A DNA stretch of 64,000 nt from VRUE01 sp963728835. Lineage in GTDB: Bacteria; Actinomycetota; Thermoleophilia; Solirubrobacterales; 70-9. Numbering within the stretch: position 1 is the stretch's first letter; the number at the start of each line of letters is the position of its first letter. This document shows, in pieces, positions 1 through 9,948 of the stretch. A model generated the notes under the pieces. That model was not told the origin of the DNA. It worked only from the letters and a program-made list of their open reading frames with translations, and did not search any database. The DNA lies in assembly GCA_963728835.1 (NCBI GenBank), contig CAVSKZ010000002.1, positions 372,001 to 436,000 of the forward strand. The letters are read 5' to 3'. The translations under genes were made by a program, and so were the position numbers.

Positions 1-2137
<2,137 letters not shown>

Positions 2138-2209
2138 GGAGGCGGATTCTAGGAGGGGGTACCTCCACACCCCGTGACGGTCGATCCTGGTACGCAATAG
2201 TCTTCCCGC

Positions 2210-3079
2210 GTGCCCGCTTACGACCTGAACGGAAAGGTGGCCCTGGTCACCGGCGCCGCCCGCGGGATCGGCTTCGAGACCGCCCGCCAGATGCACATGC
2301 GCGGCGCCTCGGTTGCGGTCGTCGACCTCGACGCCGCGGAGGCGCGCGAGGCGGCCGAGCGGATCGGCGAGCGGGCGATCGGGATCGCCGCCGACGTCAC
2401 CGACGCCGGCGCGATGCGGGCGGCCGTGGCGGAGACGGTCGAGCGTTTCGGCGGCCTCGACGTCGCGATGGCCAACGCCGGCCTCGCCCCACCTTCCATC
2501 GCCACGATGCGCTCGGTCCCCGCCGAGGAGTGGGAGCGCGTGGTCGACGTCAACCTCTTCGGCGTCTGGCACACGCTGCGAGCCGCCCTGCCGCAGGTCT
2601 CCGAGCGCAAGGGCCACATCGTCGTCGTCGCCTCGGTGGCCGCCTTCGCCAACGGGATGCTGGGCAGTTCCTACATGGTCTCCAAGGCCGCGGCCGAGCA
2701 GATCGGCCGTGCCCTGCGGACCGAGCTGATGCCGTTCGGCGCCGGCGCCAGCGTCGCCTACTTCGGCTGGGTCGACACGCGGATGGTCCAGGACACCTTC
2801 GACAGGCCAGGCGCCAGCGTGCTGGAGGAAATCGCCCCCGACTTCCTGATGAAGCGGATCACCCCAGAACAGGCGGGTGCCGCCGTCGTCAGGGGAATCG
2901 AAGAGCGGGCGCCGCGGATCTTCGCCCCCCGCTGGTGGCGCTACCTCTCGGCTCTGCGCGGCCTCCTCAACCCGCTGCTCGACCGCCGCAGCGAGAGCGA
3001 CCCGCGCATCGCCGCCGCGATCCGCGAGGCGGAGTCGCGACAGGCGGGCGACGCGCCGGCCGCGGCCCCCCAGAGCTAG
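2210..3079 (+). CDS. SDR-family oxidoreductase, copy 1 of a tandem pair
   Basis: A 289-residue NAD(P)-dependent short-chain dehydrogenase; the substrate is unknown. The N-terminal Rossmann motif TGAARGIG (about residues 15-22), the NAG motif (MANAGLAPP) and the active-site YMVSK (YxxxK) with the preceding serine-rich loop are all visible. The start is GTG at 2210, which gives MPAYDLNGKVALVTG, the same N-terminus as the next gene. The C-terminal part (PRWWRYLSALRGLLNPLLDRR) is shared with the paralogue and is longer than a minimal SDR. The TAG stop lies inside the left terminal repeat of the element at 3076-3244. The pair is clearly a tandem duplication. Confidence 0.88.
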   Translation: MPAYDLNGKVALVTGAARGIGFETARQMHMRGASVAVVDLDAAEAREAAERIGERAIGIAADVTDAGAMRAAVAETVERFGGLDVAMANAGLAPPSIATMRSVPAEEWERVVDVNLFGVWHTLRAALPQVSERKGHIVVVASVAAFANGMLGSSYMVSKAAAEQIGRALRTELMPFGAGASVAYFGWVDTRMVQDTFDRPGASVLEEIAPDFLMKRITPEQAGAAVVRGIEERAPRIFAPRWWRYLSALRGLLNPLLDRRSESDPRIAAAIREAESRQAGDAPAAAPQS

Positions 3080-3244
3080 ATGGTTGATTCCACGACCCCG
3101 CACACCTGGATGACGCGCATGGCGCTGCGCATCTCTGCGTCCTCGGGCTTGCCTTTGGCGCCGCCAAAGGCTGCACCCTGCGTCCTTGATCTGCTTGGCC
3201 ACGCGCGCCCCCAGTCACACGCGGCCGTGGAATCAACCATCTAG
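3076..3244. repeat. MITE-like element, copy 1, perfect 19-bp terminal inverted repeats
   Basis: The ends ctagatggttgattccacg (3076-3094) and its exact reverse complement (3226-3244) bound 169 bp between the two SDR genes. An internal 21-base palindrome, gcctttggcg-c-cgccaaaggc, lies at 3151-3171. The left repeat supplies the stop codon of the first SDR gene. Related ends occur at 17145-17162 and 18207-18224. There is no transposase and no long ORF inside. It could be a non-autonomous mobile element or a structured RNA cassette. Confidence 0.7.
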
Positions 3245-3257
3245 GGCGCCGCGCCGC

Positions 3258-4133
3258 ATGCCTGCCTACGACGTGAACGGAAAGGTGGCCCTGGTCACCG
3301 GCGGCGCCCGCGGGATCGGCTTCGAGACGGCGCGCCAGTTGCACCGGCGCGGGGCGTCCGTGGCCCTGCTCGACGTCGACGTCGACGAGGTCCGCGACGC
3401 GGCCGAGCGGCTCGGTGAGCGGGCGATCGGGATCGCCGCCGACGTCACCGACTCCGGATCGATGCGCGCCGCGGTCGCCGAGACCGTCGAGCGCTTCGGC
3501 GGGGTGGACATCGCGATGGCCAACGCCGGCATCGCCCCGCCGACCACGACCACGATCCGCATGGTCTCCGCCGAGGAGTGGGAGCGCGTGATCGACGTCA
3601 ACTTGCTCGGCGTCTGGAACACGGTCCGGGCGGTCCTGCCGCAGGTCGCCGAGCGCCGGGGACACATAGTCGTCGTCTCCTCCGCCTACGCGATCGCCAA
3701 CGGCATGCTCAGCAGCGCCTACGCCGTTGCGAAGTCGGGGGTCGAGGCCTTCGGCCGCTCGCTGCGGTCCGAGCTGGCGCCGCTCGGGGCGAGCGCGGGA
3801 GTCGCCTACTTCGGCTTCGTCGACACCAAGCTCGTCCAGGACGCCTTCGCCAAGCCGGCGACCGCCCGGCTCGAGGAGACCGTCCCGGCCTTCCTGCTGA
3901 AGCGGATCACGCCCGCCGAGGCGGGCGCCTCGGTCGTGCGCGGGATCGAGGAGCGGGCCCCCCGCACCTTTGCGCCGAAGTACTGGCGCTACATTTCCGC
4001 CCTGCGCGGGCTGATCAACCCGCTCTTCGACAAGCGGGCGGACAGCGACAAGCGCGTGCGCGAGGCGGTCCAGAGCGCCGAGGCGCTCTCGGAGGCCGGC
4101 GGCGCCGGCGACGCCTCAGCCGCTTCGCGTTAG
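3258..4133 (+). CDS. SDR-family oxidoreductase, copy 2 of a tandem pair
   Basis: A 291-residue paralogue of the gene at 2210, starting at the ATG at 3258 (MPAYDVNGKVALVTGGARG). It keeps TGGARGIG for the cofactor, MANAGIAPP and the catalytic YAVAK. Most of the length aligns residue for residue with copy 1, diverging at the extreme C-terminus (EALSEAGGAGDASAASR). The last 18 bases overlap the 3' end of the convergent FAD/Fe-S gene. The substrate is not known. The neighbouring benzoylformate decarboxylase makes an aromatic aldehyde/alcohol role conceivable, but this is inference only. Confidence 0.87.
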   Translation: MPAYDVNGKVALVTGGARGIGFETARQLHRRGASVALLDVDVDEVRDAAERLGERAIGIAADVTDSGSMRAAVAETVERFGGVDIAMANAGIAPPTTTTIRMVSAEEWERVIDVNLLGVWNTVRAVLPQVAERRGHIVVVSSAYAIANGMLSSAYAVAKSGVEAFGRSLRSELAPLGASAGVAYFGFVDTKLVQDAFAKPATARLEETVPAFLLKRITPAEAGASVVRGIEERAPRTFAPKYWRYISALRGLINPLFDKRADSDKRVREAVQSAEALSEAGGAGDASAASR

Positions 4134-7013
4134 CCGCTCGAGCAGGACGACGACCGACTCGTAGGGTTCGCCGGTGGCACGGCTGAGGCCGATCTCACAG
4201 GTGCGGTTGCTGGAGAGGTGGGCGTCGAAGCTGCGCCCGGCCAGCTCCTCGGCCTGTGGACGGGTCGCGGCGGCGGTCAGCTCGGGGGTGGAGATGCCGC
4301 GGTCGCCGGCGAAGCCGCAGCAGGTCGCCGAGGGGGCGACGTGGACGTCGTCGGCGAGGGCGGCGGCGAGGGAGCGCAGGCGCGGCGCCAGGCCCATGTG
4401 GCGGGTGGCGCAGGTCGGGTGGACGGTGGCGGAGCGGACCTTGCCGGCGACCTCCAGCTTCGGCAAGAGGCGGTCGCTGGCCCAGGCGACCGAGTCGAGG
4501 ACCTCCAGCGCGGCGAGCCGCTCGGCGCTGCGCTCGCTGAGCACGCCGTCGCCCGGTTCGGTCACGCCCTGCGTGCAGGAGGCGGCGTCGATCACGACCG
4601 GCAGCGCCCCCTCGCCGCTCCACTCCCAGAGGCGCTCGACCATCTCGTTCGCCTTGTGGCGGTGGGCCTCGCCGAATCCTTTCGAGCTCCACGGCAACCC
4701 ACAGCAGCTGCCGGCGACCCCGCCCGGCACCCAAACCGGCAACCCGGCCCGCTGTGAGACCTCGACCAGCGCCTCAACCACCGACTTTGGCGGCCGACGG
4801 GCCGAATTCCTTGCGTATGCGGAGGATTTCGTCCCGTCGGCGGGGGTGGGGCCGAAGATGCGGTTGGTGCAGGAGGGGACGTAGACGGCGGCGGCGCCCT
4901 CACGCTGGGTCGCCGGCAGCTGCGGCGACGCGGGTCCCGGCAGGGCCTTGCCGCGCTTCGTCCGGCGCGCCAGCGGGCCGCCGAATCGCAGGCCGGCGCG
5001 CGAGGCCTTCTCGACTGCGCCCCAGCGCTTCGCCGCCGCCAGGGCGGCCCGTTCGGCCCGGGGCGTGTGGCGTTCCTTGCGCATTTCCTTGACGAGGAGG
5101 CCGGTGTCGATCCCGACCGGGCAGGCGAGCTGGCAGGAGCCGTCGGCGGCGCAGGTCTCCATCGAGTCGTACTCGAACTCCTCCAGCAGAGCGCGCTGGA
5201 GGGGCGATCCGGTCGGCTGGCGTGCCATCTCCCGCCGCAGGACGATTCGCTGGCGCGGCGTCGTCGTCAGGTTGCGGCTGGGGCAGACCGGCTCGCAGAA
5301 GCCGCACTCGACGCAGGTGGTCGCGGACTCCTCGATCGGCGGCGTGGTTTTCAGGTTGCGGAGGTGGACGCCGGGGTCGCGGTTCAGCACCACGCCTGGG
5401 TTGAGCACGCCGTCGGGGTCGGCGAGCCGCTTCACCCGCCACATCAGCTCGGTCGCGCTCTCCCCCCACTCGCGCTCGACGTAGGGGGCCATGTTGATGC
5501 CGGTGCCGTGCTCGGCCTTGAGCGAGCCGTCGTACTTGCCGACGATCAGCTCGACCAGCTCGCCCATGAAGGCCTCGTAGCGCTCCAGGTCCTCCTGCTT
5601 GGCGAAGTCCGGGGTCAGCATGAAGTGCAGGTTGCCGGCCGAGGCGTGGCCGGCGACACCGGCCAGGAAACCGTGCTCGCCGAGCAGCGCCTGCAGGTCG
5701 CGAGCCCCCTCGGCGATCCGCTCGGGCGGCACGCAGACGTCCTCGACGATCAGCGCCGTGCCGGGCATGCGCACGCGGCCGATCAGGCCGTGCAGGCCCT
5801 CGCGCACGCGCCAGGCCAGCTCGATCTCCTCGGCGTCGCGGGTGAACTCGAACGGCTCGATCGTCTCGTGGCCGGCGAAGATCTCGCTGGCCTTCGCAAC
5901 CTGGGCGTCGAGCTCCTCGCTCGTCCCGGCCCCGTACTCGACCAGCAGCACCGCCGACTCGGGGGGGAGCTCCTTCCACTCCTCGGGGGCGCCGACCATG
6001 TTCCAGGCCGCAGTGATCAGCGCCGGGGCGACCATCAGCTCGACCGCGGTGGCACCGCTCTCGACCAGGTCGCGAACCGGGGCGATCGCCTCGTCGATCC
6101 CGGGGAAATGGACCCAGGCCGTCGTGGTCTTCGCCGGCAGCGGCACGGTCTCGAAGACAGCCTCGGCGACGAAGGCAAGCGTTCCCTCCGAGCCGACGAC
6201 GAGCCGGCGGAAGATCTCCAGCGGCTCGTCGGCGTCGAGGAAGGCGCAGAGCCGGTACCCGGTCGTGTTCTTGATCGCGAACTTGCGCCGGATGCGCTCG
6301 CTCAGCTCGGCGTCGGCGCGGATCTCGTCGCGGATCGCCGCAAGCCCCCCAGCAAGCTCAGGCTCCTCGGCGGCGAAGCGCTCGGCGGCACGCGGCTCGG
6401 CGGTGTCGATCGTCGTCCCCGAAGCGAGCACCAGGGTCATCGAGCTCACGGTCGAGTAGGAGTCCTTGCTGACGCCGCAGCGCATCCCTCCCGAGTTGTT
6501 GGCGATCACGCCGCCGACGCAGGCGATGTCGGTGCTTGCCGGGTCGGGCCCGAGCTTGCGCCCGTGCGGGGCGAGAACCCGGTTGGCATGGCCGAGCACG
6601 GTGCCGGGCTTGACCCGTACGCGCGCCGCCCCGTCCTGCACCGCGACGCCGCGGAAGTGACGGCGCACGTCGACCAGGATCCCGTCGGTCTGGCCCTGGC
6701 CGTTGAGGCTGGTGCCGCCGGCGCGGAAGGTGACCGGGACGCTGCGGCGACCGTAGGCGAGGACCTTGGCGACGTCATCCGCGTCATGGGCCATCACAAC
6801 CACCTGCGGGAGGAGGCGGTAGGGGCTGGCGTCGGAGGCGTAGCGGACGATGTCGCTGGCGCGGCCGAGGACGCGGTCGGCGCCGAGCAGCTCCTCCAGG
6901 TCGCGGCGCAGCGGCTGGGCAGCGCCGCCAGCGAGGCTGTCAGGAGCGCGGTCGGATGCCGGCTCGGACGGCTGCGGCGCGAGCGAAGTCATGTTCCGCT
7001 CCAGCAGCGCCAT
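4116..7013 (-). CDS. FAD-binding and Fe-S 2-hydroxyacid dehydrogenase (GlcD-GlcF-type fusion)
   Basis: A 965-residue flavo-iron-sulfur enzyme of the D-lactate/glycolate/D-2-hydroxyacid dehydrogenase class. The N-terminal half is an FAD_binding_4 plus FAD-oxidase_C module (FRAGGTSLNGQGQTDG, VGGVIANNSGG, KAEHGTGINMAP). The C-terminal half has two 4Fe-4S clusters (CVECGFCEPVCP and CAADGSCQLACP) and CCG-domain cysteines (SCCGLPW, HPTCATRH, ATCCGFAGDRG). The start at ATG 7013 gives MALLERNMTSL; a second Met lies at residue 8. It sits 9 bases downstream of the benzoylformate decarboxylase gene, so a two-gene operon oxidising a 2-hydroxyacid such as mandelate to its 2-keto acid is plausible. About 16 residues (ADGTKSSAYARN and on) come from a palindromic insert at 4794-4840. 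Confidence 0.88.
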   Translation of the reverse strand: MALLERNMTSLAPQPSEPASDRAPDSLAGGAAQPLRRDLEELLGADRVLGRASDIVRYASDASPYRLLPQVVVMAHDADDVAKVLAYGRRSVPVTFRAGGTSLNGQGQTDGILVDVRRHFRGVAVQDGAARVRVKPGTVLGHANRVLAPHGRKLGPDPASTDIACVGGVIANNSGGMRCGVSKDSYSTVSSMTLVLASGTTIDTAEPRAAERFAAEEPELAGGLAAIRDEIRADAELSERIRRKFAIKNTTGYRLCAFLDADEPLEIFRRLVVGSEGTLAFVAEAVFETVPLPAKTTTAWVHFPGIDEAIAPVRDLVESGATAVELMVAPALITAAWNMVGAPEEWKELPPESAVLLVEYGAGTSEELDAQVAKASEIFAGHETIEPFEFTRDAEEIELAWRVREGLHGLIGRVRMPGTALIVEDVCVPPERIAEGARDLQALLGEHGFLAGVAGHASAGNLHFMLTPDFAKQEDLERYEAFMGELVELIVGKYDGSLKAEHGTGINMAPYVEREWGESATELMWRVKRLADPDGVLNPGVVLNRDPGVHLRNLKTTPPIEESATTCVECGFCEPVCPSRNLTTTPRQRIVLRREMARQPTGSPLQRALLEEFEYDSMETCAADGSCQLACPVGIDTGLLVKEMRKERHTPRAERAALAAAKRWGAVEKASRAGLRFGGPLARRTKRGKALPGPASPQLPATQREGAAAVYVPSCTNRIFGPTPADGTKSSAYARNSARRPPKSVVEALVEVSQRAGLPVWVPGGVAGSCCGLPWSSKGFGEAHRHKANEMVERLWEWSGEGALPVVIDAASCTQGVTEPGDGVLSERSAERLAALEVLDSVAWASDRLLPKLEVAGKVRSATVHPTCATRHMGLAPRLRSLAAALADDVHVAPSATCCGFAGDRGISTPELTAAATRPQAEELAGRSFDAHLSSNRTCEIGLSRATGEPYESVVVLLERLTRSG
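4794..4840. repeat. 47-bp palindromic element inserted in frame inside the FAD/Fe-S gene
   Basis: The 17-base arms ccgacgggccgaattcc and ggatttcgtcccgtcgg are inverted with two mismatches around a 13-base loop. The same arms, perfectly paired and with the same total length of 47, occur at 60841-60887 inside a glycosyltransferase gene. In this gene the element is read on the minus strand as ADGTKSSAYARNSARR, between TNRIFGP and SVVEALVEV, where family members normally have a short loop. The family alignment is from memory, but the arm identity is seen directly. Confidence 0.75.
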
Positions 7014-7022
7014 GAGTGGACC

Positions 7023-8621
7023 TTAGAAGAGAGACATCCCCGGTGCGACCGGGACTTCGACCAGCTCGGGGTGCGGGGAGGCGAACGCCTTTGCCAGCGC
7101 GTCGCGGACCTCGTCGCGGTCCTTGGCCCGGTGCGCCTTCACCCCGTAGCCCTCGGCGACGGAGGCGACGTCGAGCGCCGGCAGGTCGAGCCCGGGCGCG
7201 CCGGCAACCTGCTCGACCTCGGCGAACCACTTGAGGATCGCGTACTCCTCGTTGCGCAGGACGAGGAAGGTGACCGGGACCTTGTAGGCGACCGCGGTCC
7301 AGAAGGCGCTGACCGCGTACTGGACCGAGCCCTCGCCGATCACGCAGACGACCGGGCGGTCGGGCTGGGCCAGCTGCACCCCGATCGAGGCGGCAAGGCC
7401 AAAGCCGAGGCCTCCCCCGGCAGCGAAGTAGTAGCTGCCCGGACGCGAGAGGCGCATCTGGTTTCGCAGGGCGAGGGTGCTGGAGGGCGACTCGAGCACG
7501 ACGATGCCGTCCTCGGGGAAGACCTCGGCGAGCGCCGTATGGACGGTCGAGGAGTTGAGCGGGTCGGTGGGCGGGATTTCCTGCGGGCCGGGGTTCGGCT
7601 CAGGTGCCGGCCGCGAGGACTCGGGCAGGTCCTCGAGCAGCGCCGCCAGGGTCAGCTTCACGTCGGCGACGAGGGCGTCCCCCATCGGCGCGCGCGCGGC
7701 CTCGTCGGGATCGCTGGTGATCGCGACCAGCTTCGCCCCGTCTGGCAGCAGCGGCCCGGGGATGTGCGGGTAGTAGGGGAAGACCGAGCTGCCGAGGACG
7801 AGGATCAGGTCGTGGCCCTCGAGCGTCTGGCCGATCGGGCCGATCGCCGGCGGCAGCACGCCGCGGTAGTTGGGGTGGTTCTCCGGGAAGCCGAGCCGGC
7901 CGCCCCCGGTCGCCGGGGTCGCCCAGACCGGCAGGCGCTGGCGCTCGGCGAGCGCGATCGCGTCCTCCCAGGCACCGGAGGCGTCGATGTCGGGGCCGGC
8001 GATCATGACCGGGTTCGCCGCGGCGTCGAGCCGGTCGGCGAGGACGCGGACAGCGGCGGGGTCGGCGGCGGCGCGGCCGCTGACCCGCCGCCCGATCGCC
8101 TCGCGCGCGTCGGCCTCGTCGACCTCGGCGTACCAGTCGTCCATCGGCAGCGAGACGAAGACGGGGCCCTGCGGCGGCAGCGAAGCGAGGTGGGCGCCGT
8201 GTGCCAGCGCCAGCGGCACGTCCTCGGCCCGGGCCGGCTCGTATGACCACTTGACCAGAGGGTGGGGCATGCGGATCGCGTCGCGGTTGGTCAGGTTCGC
8301 CTGCAGCGTGATCTGCGCCCGCGCCTGCTGCCCCGCCGTGACCAGCACCGGGGAGTGGTTGGCCTGTGCATTGAAGATCGCGCCCATCGCGTTGCCGAGG
8401 CCGGGGGCGGTGTGCAGGTTGGCGATCGTCGTCTGCCCCGAGGCCTGGGCGAAGCCGTCGGCCATCCCGACCACGACCGCCTCCTGCAGGCCGAGCACGT
8501 AGCGGAAGTCGGAGGGGAAGTCGGCGAGCATCGGCAGCTCGGTCGAGCCGGGATTGCCGAACATCGTCGTCATTCCACGCTCGCGGAAGAGGTCGAAGCT
8601 GGCGTCGCGGACCGTTGGCAT
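7023..8621 (-). CDS. mdlC: Benzoylformate decarboxylase (ThDP-dependent)
   Basis: A 532-residue thiamine-diphosphate enzyme that converts benzoylformate to benzaldehyde and CO2 in mandelate catabolism. Ser26 (FGNPGSTELPML), Glu47 (LGLQEAVVVG) and His70 (NLHTAPGLGNA) fall at exactly the numbering of the characterised Pseudomonas enzyme. NRDAIRMPHPLVKWSYEP is also typical. The C-terminal ThDP/Mg motif begins GEGSVQ. The start is ATG 8621, 69 bases from a divergent gene. The downstream FAD/Fe-S dehydrogenase could supply its substrate. Related ThDP decarboxylases share the fold, so another aromatic 2-keto acid cannot be ruled out. Confidence 0.88.
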   Translation of the reverse strand: MPTVRDASFDLFRERGMTTMFGNPGSTELPMLADFPSDFRYVLGLQEAVVVGMADGFAQASGQTTIANLHTAPGLGNAMGAIFNAQANHSPVLVTAGQQARAQITLQANLTNRDAIRMPHPLVKWSYEPARAEDVPLALAHGAHLASLPPQGPVFVSLPMDDWYAEVDEADAREAIGRRVSGRAAADPAAVRVLADRLDAAANPVMIAGPDIDASGAWEDAIALAERQRLPVWATPATGGGRLGFPENHPNYRGVLPPAIGPIGQTLEGHDLILVLGSSVFPYYPHIPGPLLPDGAKLVAITSDPDEAARAPMGDALVADVKLTLAALLEDLPESSRPAPEPNPGPQEIPPTDPLNSSTVHTALAEVFPEDGIVVLESPSSTLALRNQMRLSRPGSYYFAAGGGLGFGLAASIGVQLAQPDRPVVCVIGEGSVQYAVSAFWTAVAYKVPVTFLVLRNEEYAILKWFAEVEQVAGAPGLDLPALDVASVAEGYGVKAHRAKDRDEVRDALAKAFASPHPELVEVPVAPGMSLF

Positions 8622-8690
8622 ACCAAGCGAAACCCTATATGTGGATTGCGATTCTCAAGGAGCACCCCTGCCCCGGCCGATACCGCAACC

Positions 8691-9368
8691 GTGGGACTGC
8701 TCACCTCTACGCGCAGGGCTCTTCTCGTCGTCGTCGCGACCCTCTCCATAAGCGGCATATGGACCGCTGCCGCGGGTGCCGGCCCGGCGTCCACGCGCCT
8801 CGCCTACGGGGTCGGCGAAATCGTCCCGATCCCGGCCTCGATCCCGCACGAAGAAGGCGACATGGTCGACCGTCGCATCATCCCCAACCTGCGCTGGATC
8901 GCCCAGCGCTTCCCGATCTACGTCAGCGACGGCTACTCGGGGCCGCTGCCGAACGGCGAGCACGCCGGCTGTCACGGCTGCCACGTCAGGAACTCCGACC
9001 ACTACAACGGCCTCGCCGTCGACATCTCGCCGCTGAACTGGAGCGAGGAATGCGACGAGCGCTGGCGCGGGATCACCCGGCTCGCGCTCTGGGCCGAGCC
9101 CGAGCAGAACGAGCCGGCACCGCCCTTCCGCTGGGTCGGCTACGACGGCGACGCCGGCCACGGCTGCGGCCACCACCTCCACCTCTCCTGGGAACACGCC
9201 GCCGCGCCGCAGTTCCAGCTCGCCGAATGGGTCGAAGTCTTCCCGGTCGGCAAGCAGCCCGCCCGCAAGCCGCGAAAACGCCCCAAGACCCCCCCGGCGC
9301 CGCCGCCCGGACCGTCCGGCGGCGTTTCAACCGTCCACGCTGGCGGCGTTTCGGCACGCGGCGACTGA
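8691..9368 (+). CDS. Secreted LAS/M15-like zinc peptidase-fold protein
   Basis: I chose the GTG at 8691 (225 residues) because it opens directly on a Sec signal peptide (TRRALLVVVATLSISGIW, cleavage near AAAGAG); the longer open frame upstream runs through mdlC. The zinc-site pattern SxHxxGxAxD is present as SDHYNGLAVD (residues 102-111), and the later HxH is HLH (162-164), as in D,D- and L,D-carboxypeptidases of the LAS group. Four cysteines (two in GCHGC) may form disulfides outside the cell. The C-terminus is a Pro/Lys-rich tail. The probable role is trimming peptidoglycan peptides. The exact bond cut is unknown. Confidence 0.7.
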   Translation: MGLLTSTRRALLVVVATLSISGIWTAAAGAGPASTRLAYGVGEIVPIPASIPHEEGDMVDRRIIPNLRWIAQRFPIYVSDGYSGPLPNGEHAGCHGCHVRNSDHYNGLAVDISPLNWSEECDERWRGITRLALWAEPEQNEPAPPFRWVGYDGDAGHGCGHHLHLSWEHAAAPQFQLAEWVEVFPVGKQPARKPRKRPKTPPAPPPGPSGGVSTVHAGGVSARGD

Positions 9369-9382
9369 GCCTTCTCAAGGAC

Positions 9383-9450
9383 GGGCCGTCCGGGGGTCCC
9401 TCCCCAGGCCGCTTCGCGGGAGTTCCTGGGGAGGGACCCCCGGACGGCCC
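9383..9450. repeat. Perfect 26-bp inverted repeat with 16-base loop
   Basis: The arms at 9383-9408 and 9425-9450 are exact reverse complements built around gggggtccctcccc. They lie between two same-strand genes. No T-run follows, so it is not a classic terminator. Arm length and core (GGGGGTCCC) match the palindrome inside birA at 40288-40353, suggesting one repeat family. Confidence 0.8.
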
Positions 9451-9474
9451 TGGCGCTTCATAGGATCTGCGTCG

Positions 9475-9942
9475 ATGCGGGCCAGCGTTGCCATAGCTCT
9501 CTCATCTCTCGCGGTCCTCATCGGCTGCGGTTCTACGGACGGCTCGACACCGGTCACCTGCCTCGAAGGGGATGGCGTCTATCTAAGGGCGCTCGAGGAG
9601 GCGCCCGCAACGGTGCGGCTGCGTGACGACACGCCGATCAGCTCGTGCCTGGCCGAGAACCAGGCCGGGGGCGCACTGGCGACGGTCGGAACGGCGATGC
9701 TGGGAGCGGCGACGGAGCTCAACACCGAGGCGCGCGAGAACCCGGGCGGGGCTGCGAACGTCCAGCTCGGCTACCTGCTCGGCGCGGCCCAGCGCGGCGC
9801 TGACGGAACCCAGGGCATCCACGCCGAGCTGATCCGCCGCCTCGCCGCCGCCGCCCGCTACAGCCCCGACAACCGGCCGCTGCCGGCAACGTTCCTCGAC
9901 GCCTACCAGCGGGGCTTCGACGCCGGACACAGCCGCGGCTGA
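9475..9942 (+). CDS. Predicted lipoprotein of unknown function
   Basis: A 155-residue protein with a short lipoprotein signal: MRASVAIALSSLAVLIGC ends in a lipobox (VLIGC) whose Cys18 would be lipidated. The mature part is Ala/Gly-rich and helical, with a probable disulfide pair (CLEGD and SCLAEN). I recognise no domain. It ends six bases before the TTG candidate start of fumC and may be transcribed with it, although its location outside the membrane gives no metabolic link. The start at ATG 9475 is supported by the signal peptide. Confidence 0.7.
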   Translation: MRASVAIALSSLAVLIGCGSTDGSTPVTCLEGDGVYLRALEEAPATVRLRDDTPISSCLAENQAGGALATVGTAMLGAATELNTEARENPGGAANVQLGYLLGAAQRGADGTQGIHAELIRRLAAAARYSPDNRPLPATFLDAYQRGFDAGHSRG

Positions 9943-9948
9943 ATACGC

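Noticed and set aside
5067..8246. 1,059-codon plus-strand open frame opposite the FAD/Fe-S and mdlC genes
   Set aside because: High-GC shadow frame; the opposite strand encodes two well-defined enzymes with intact catalytic motifs through the whole region.
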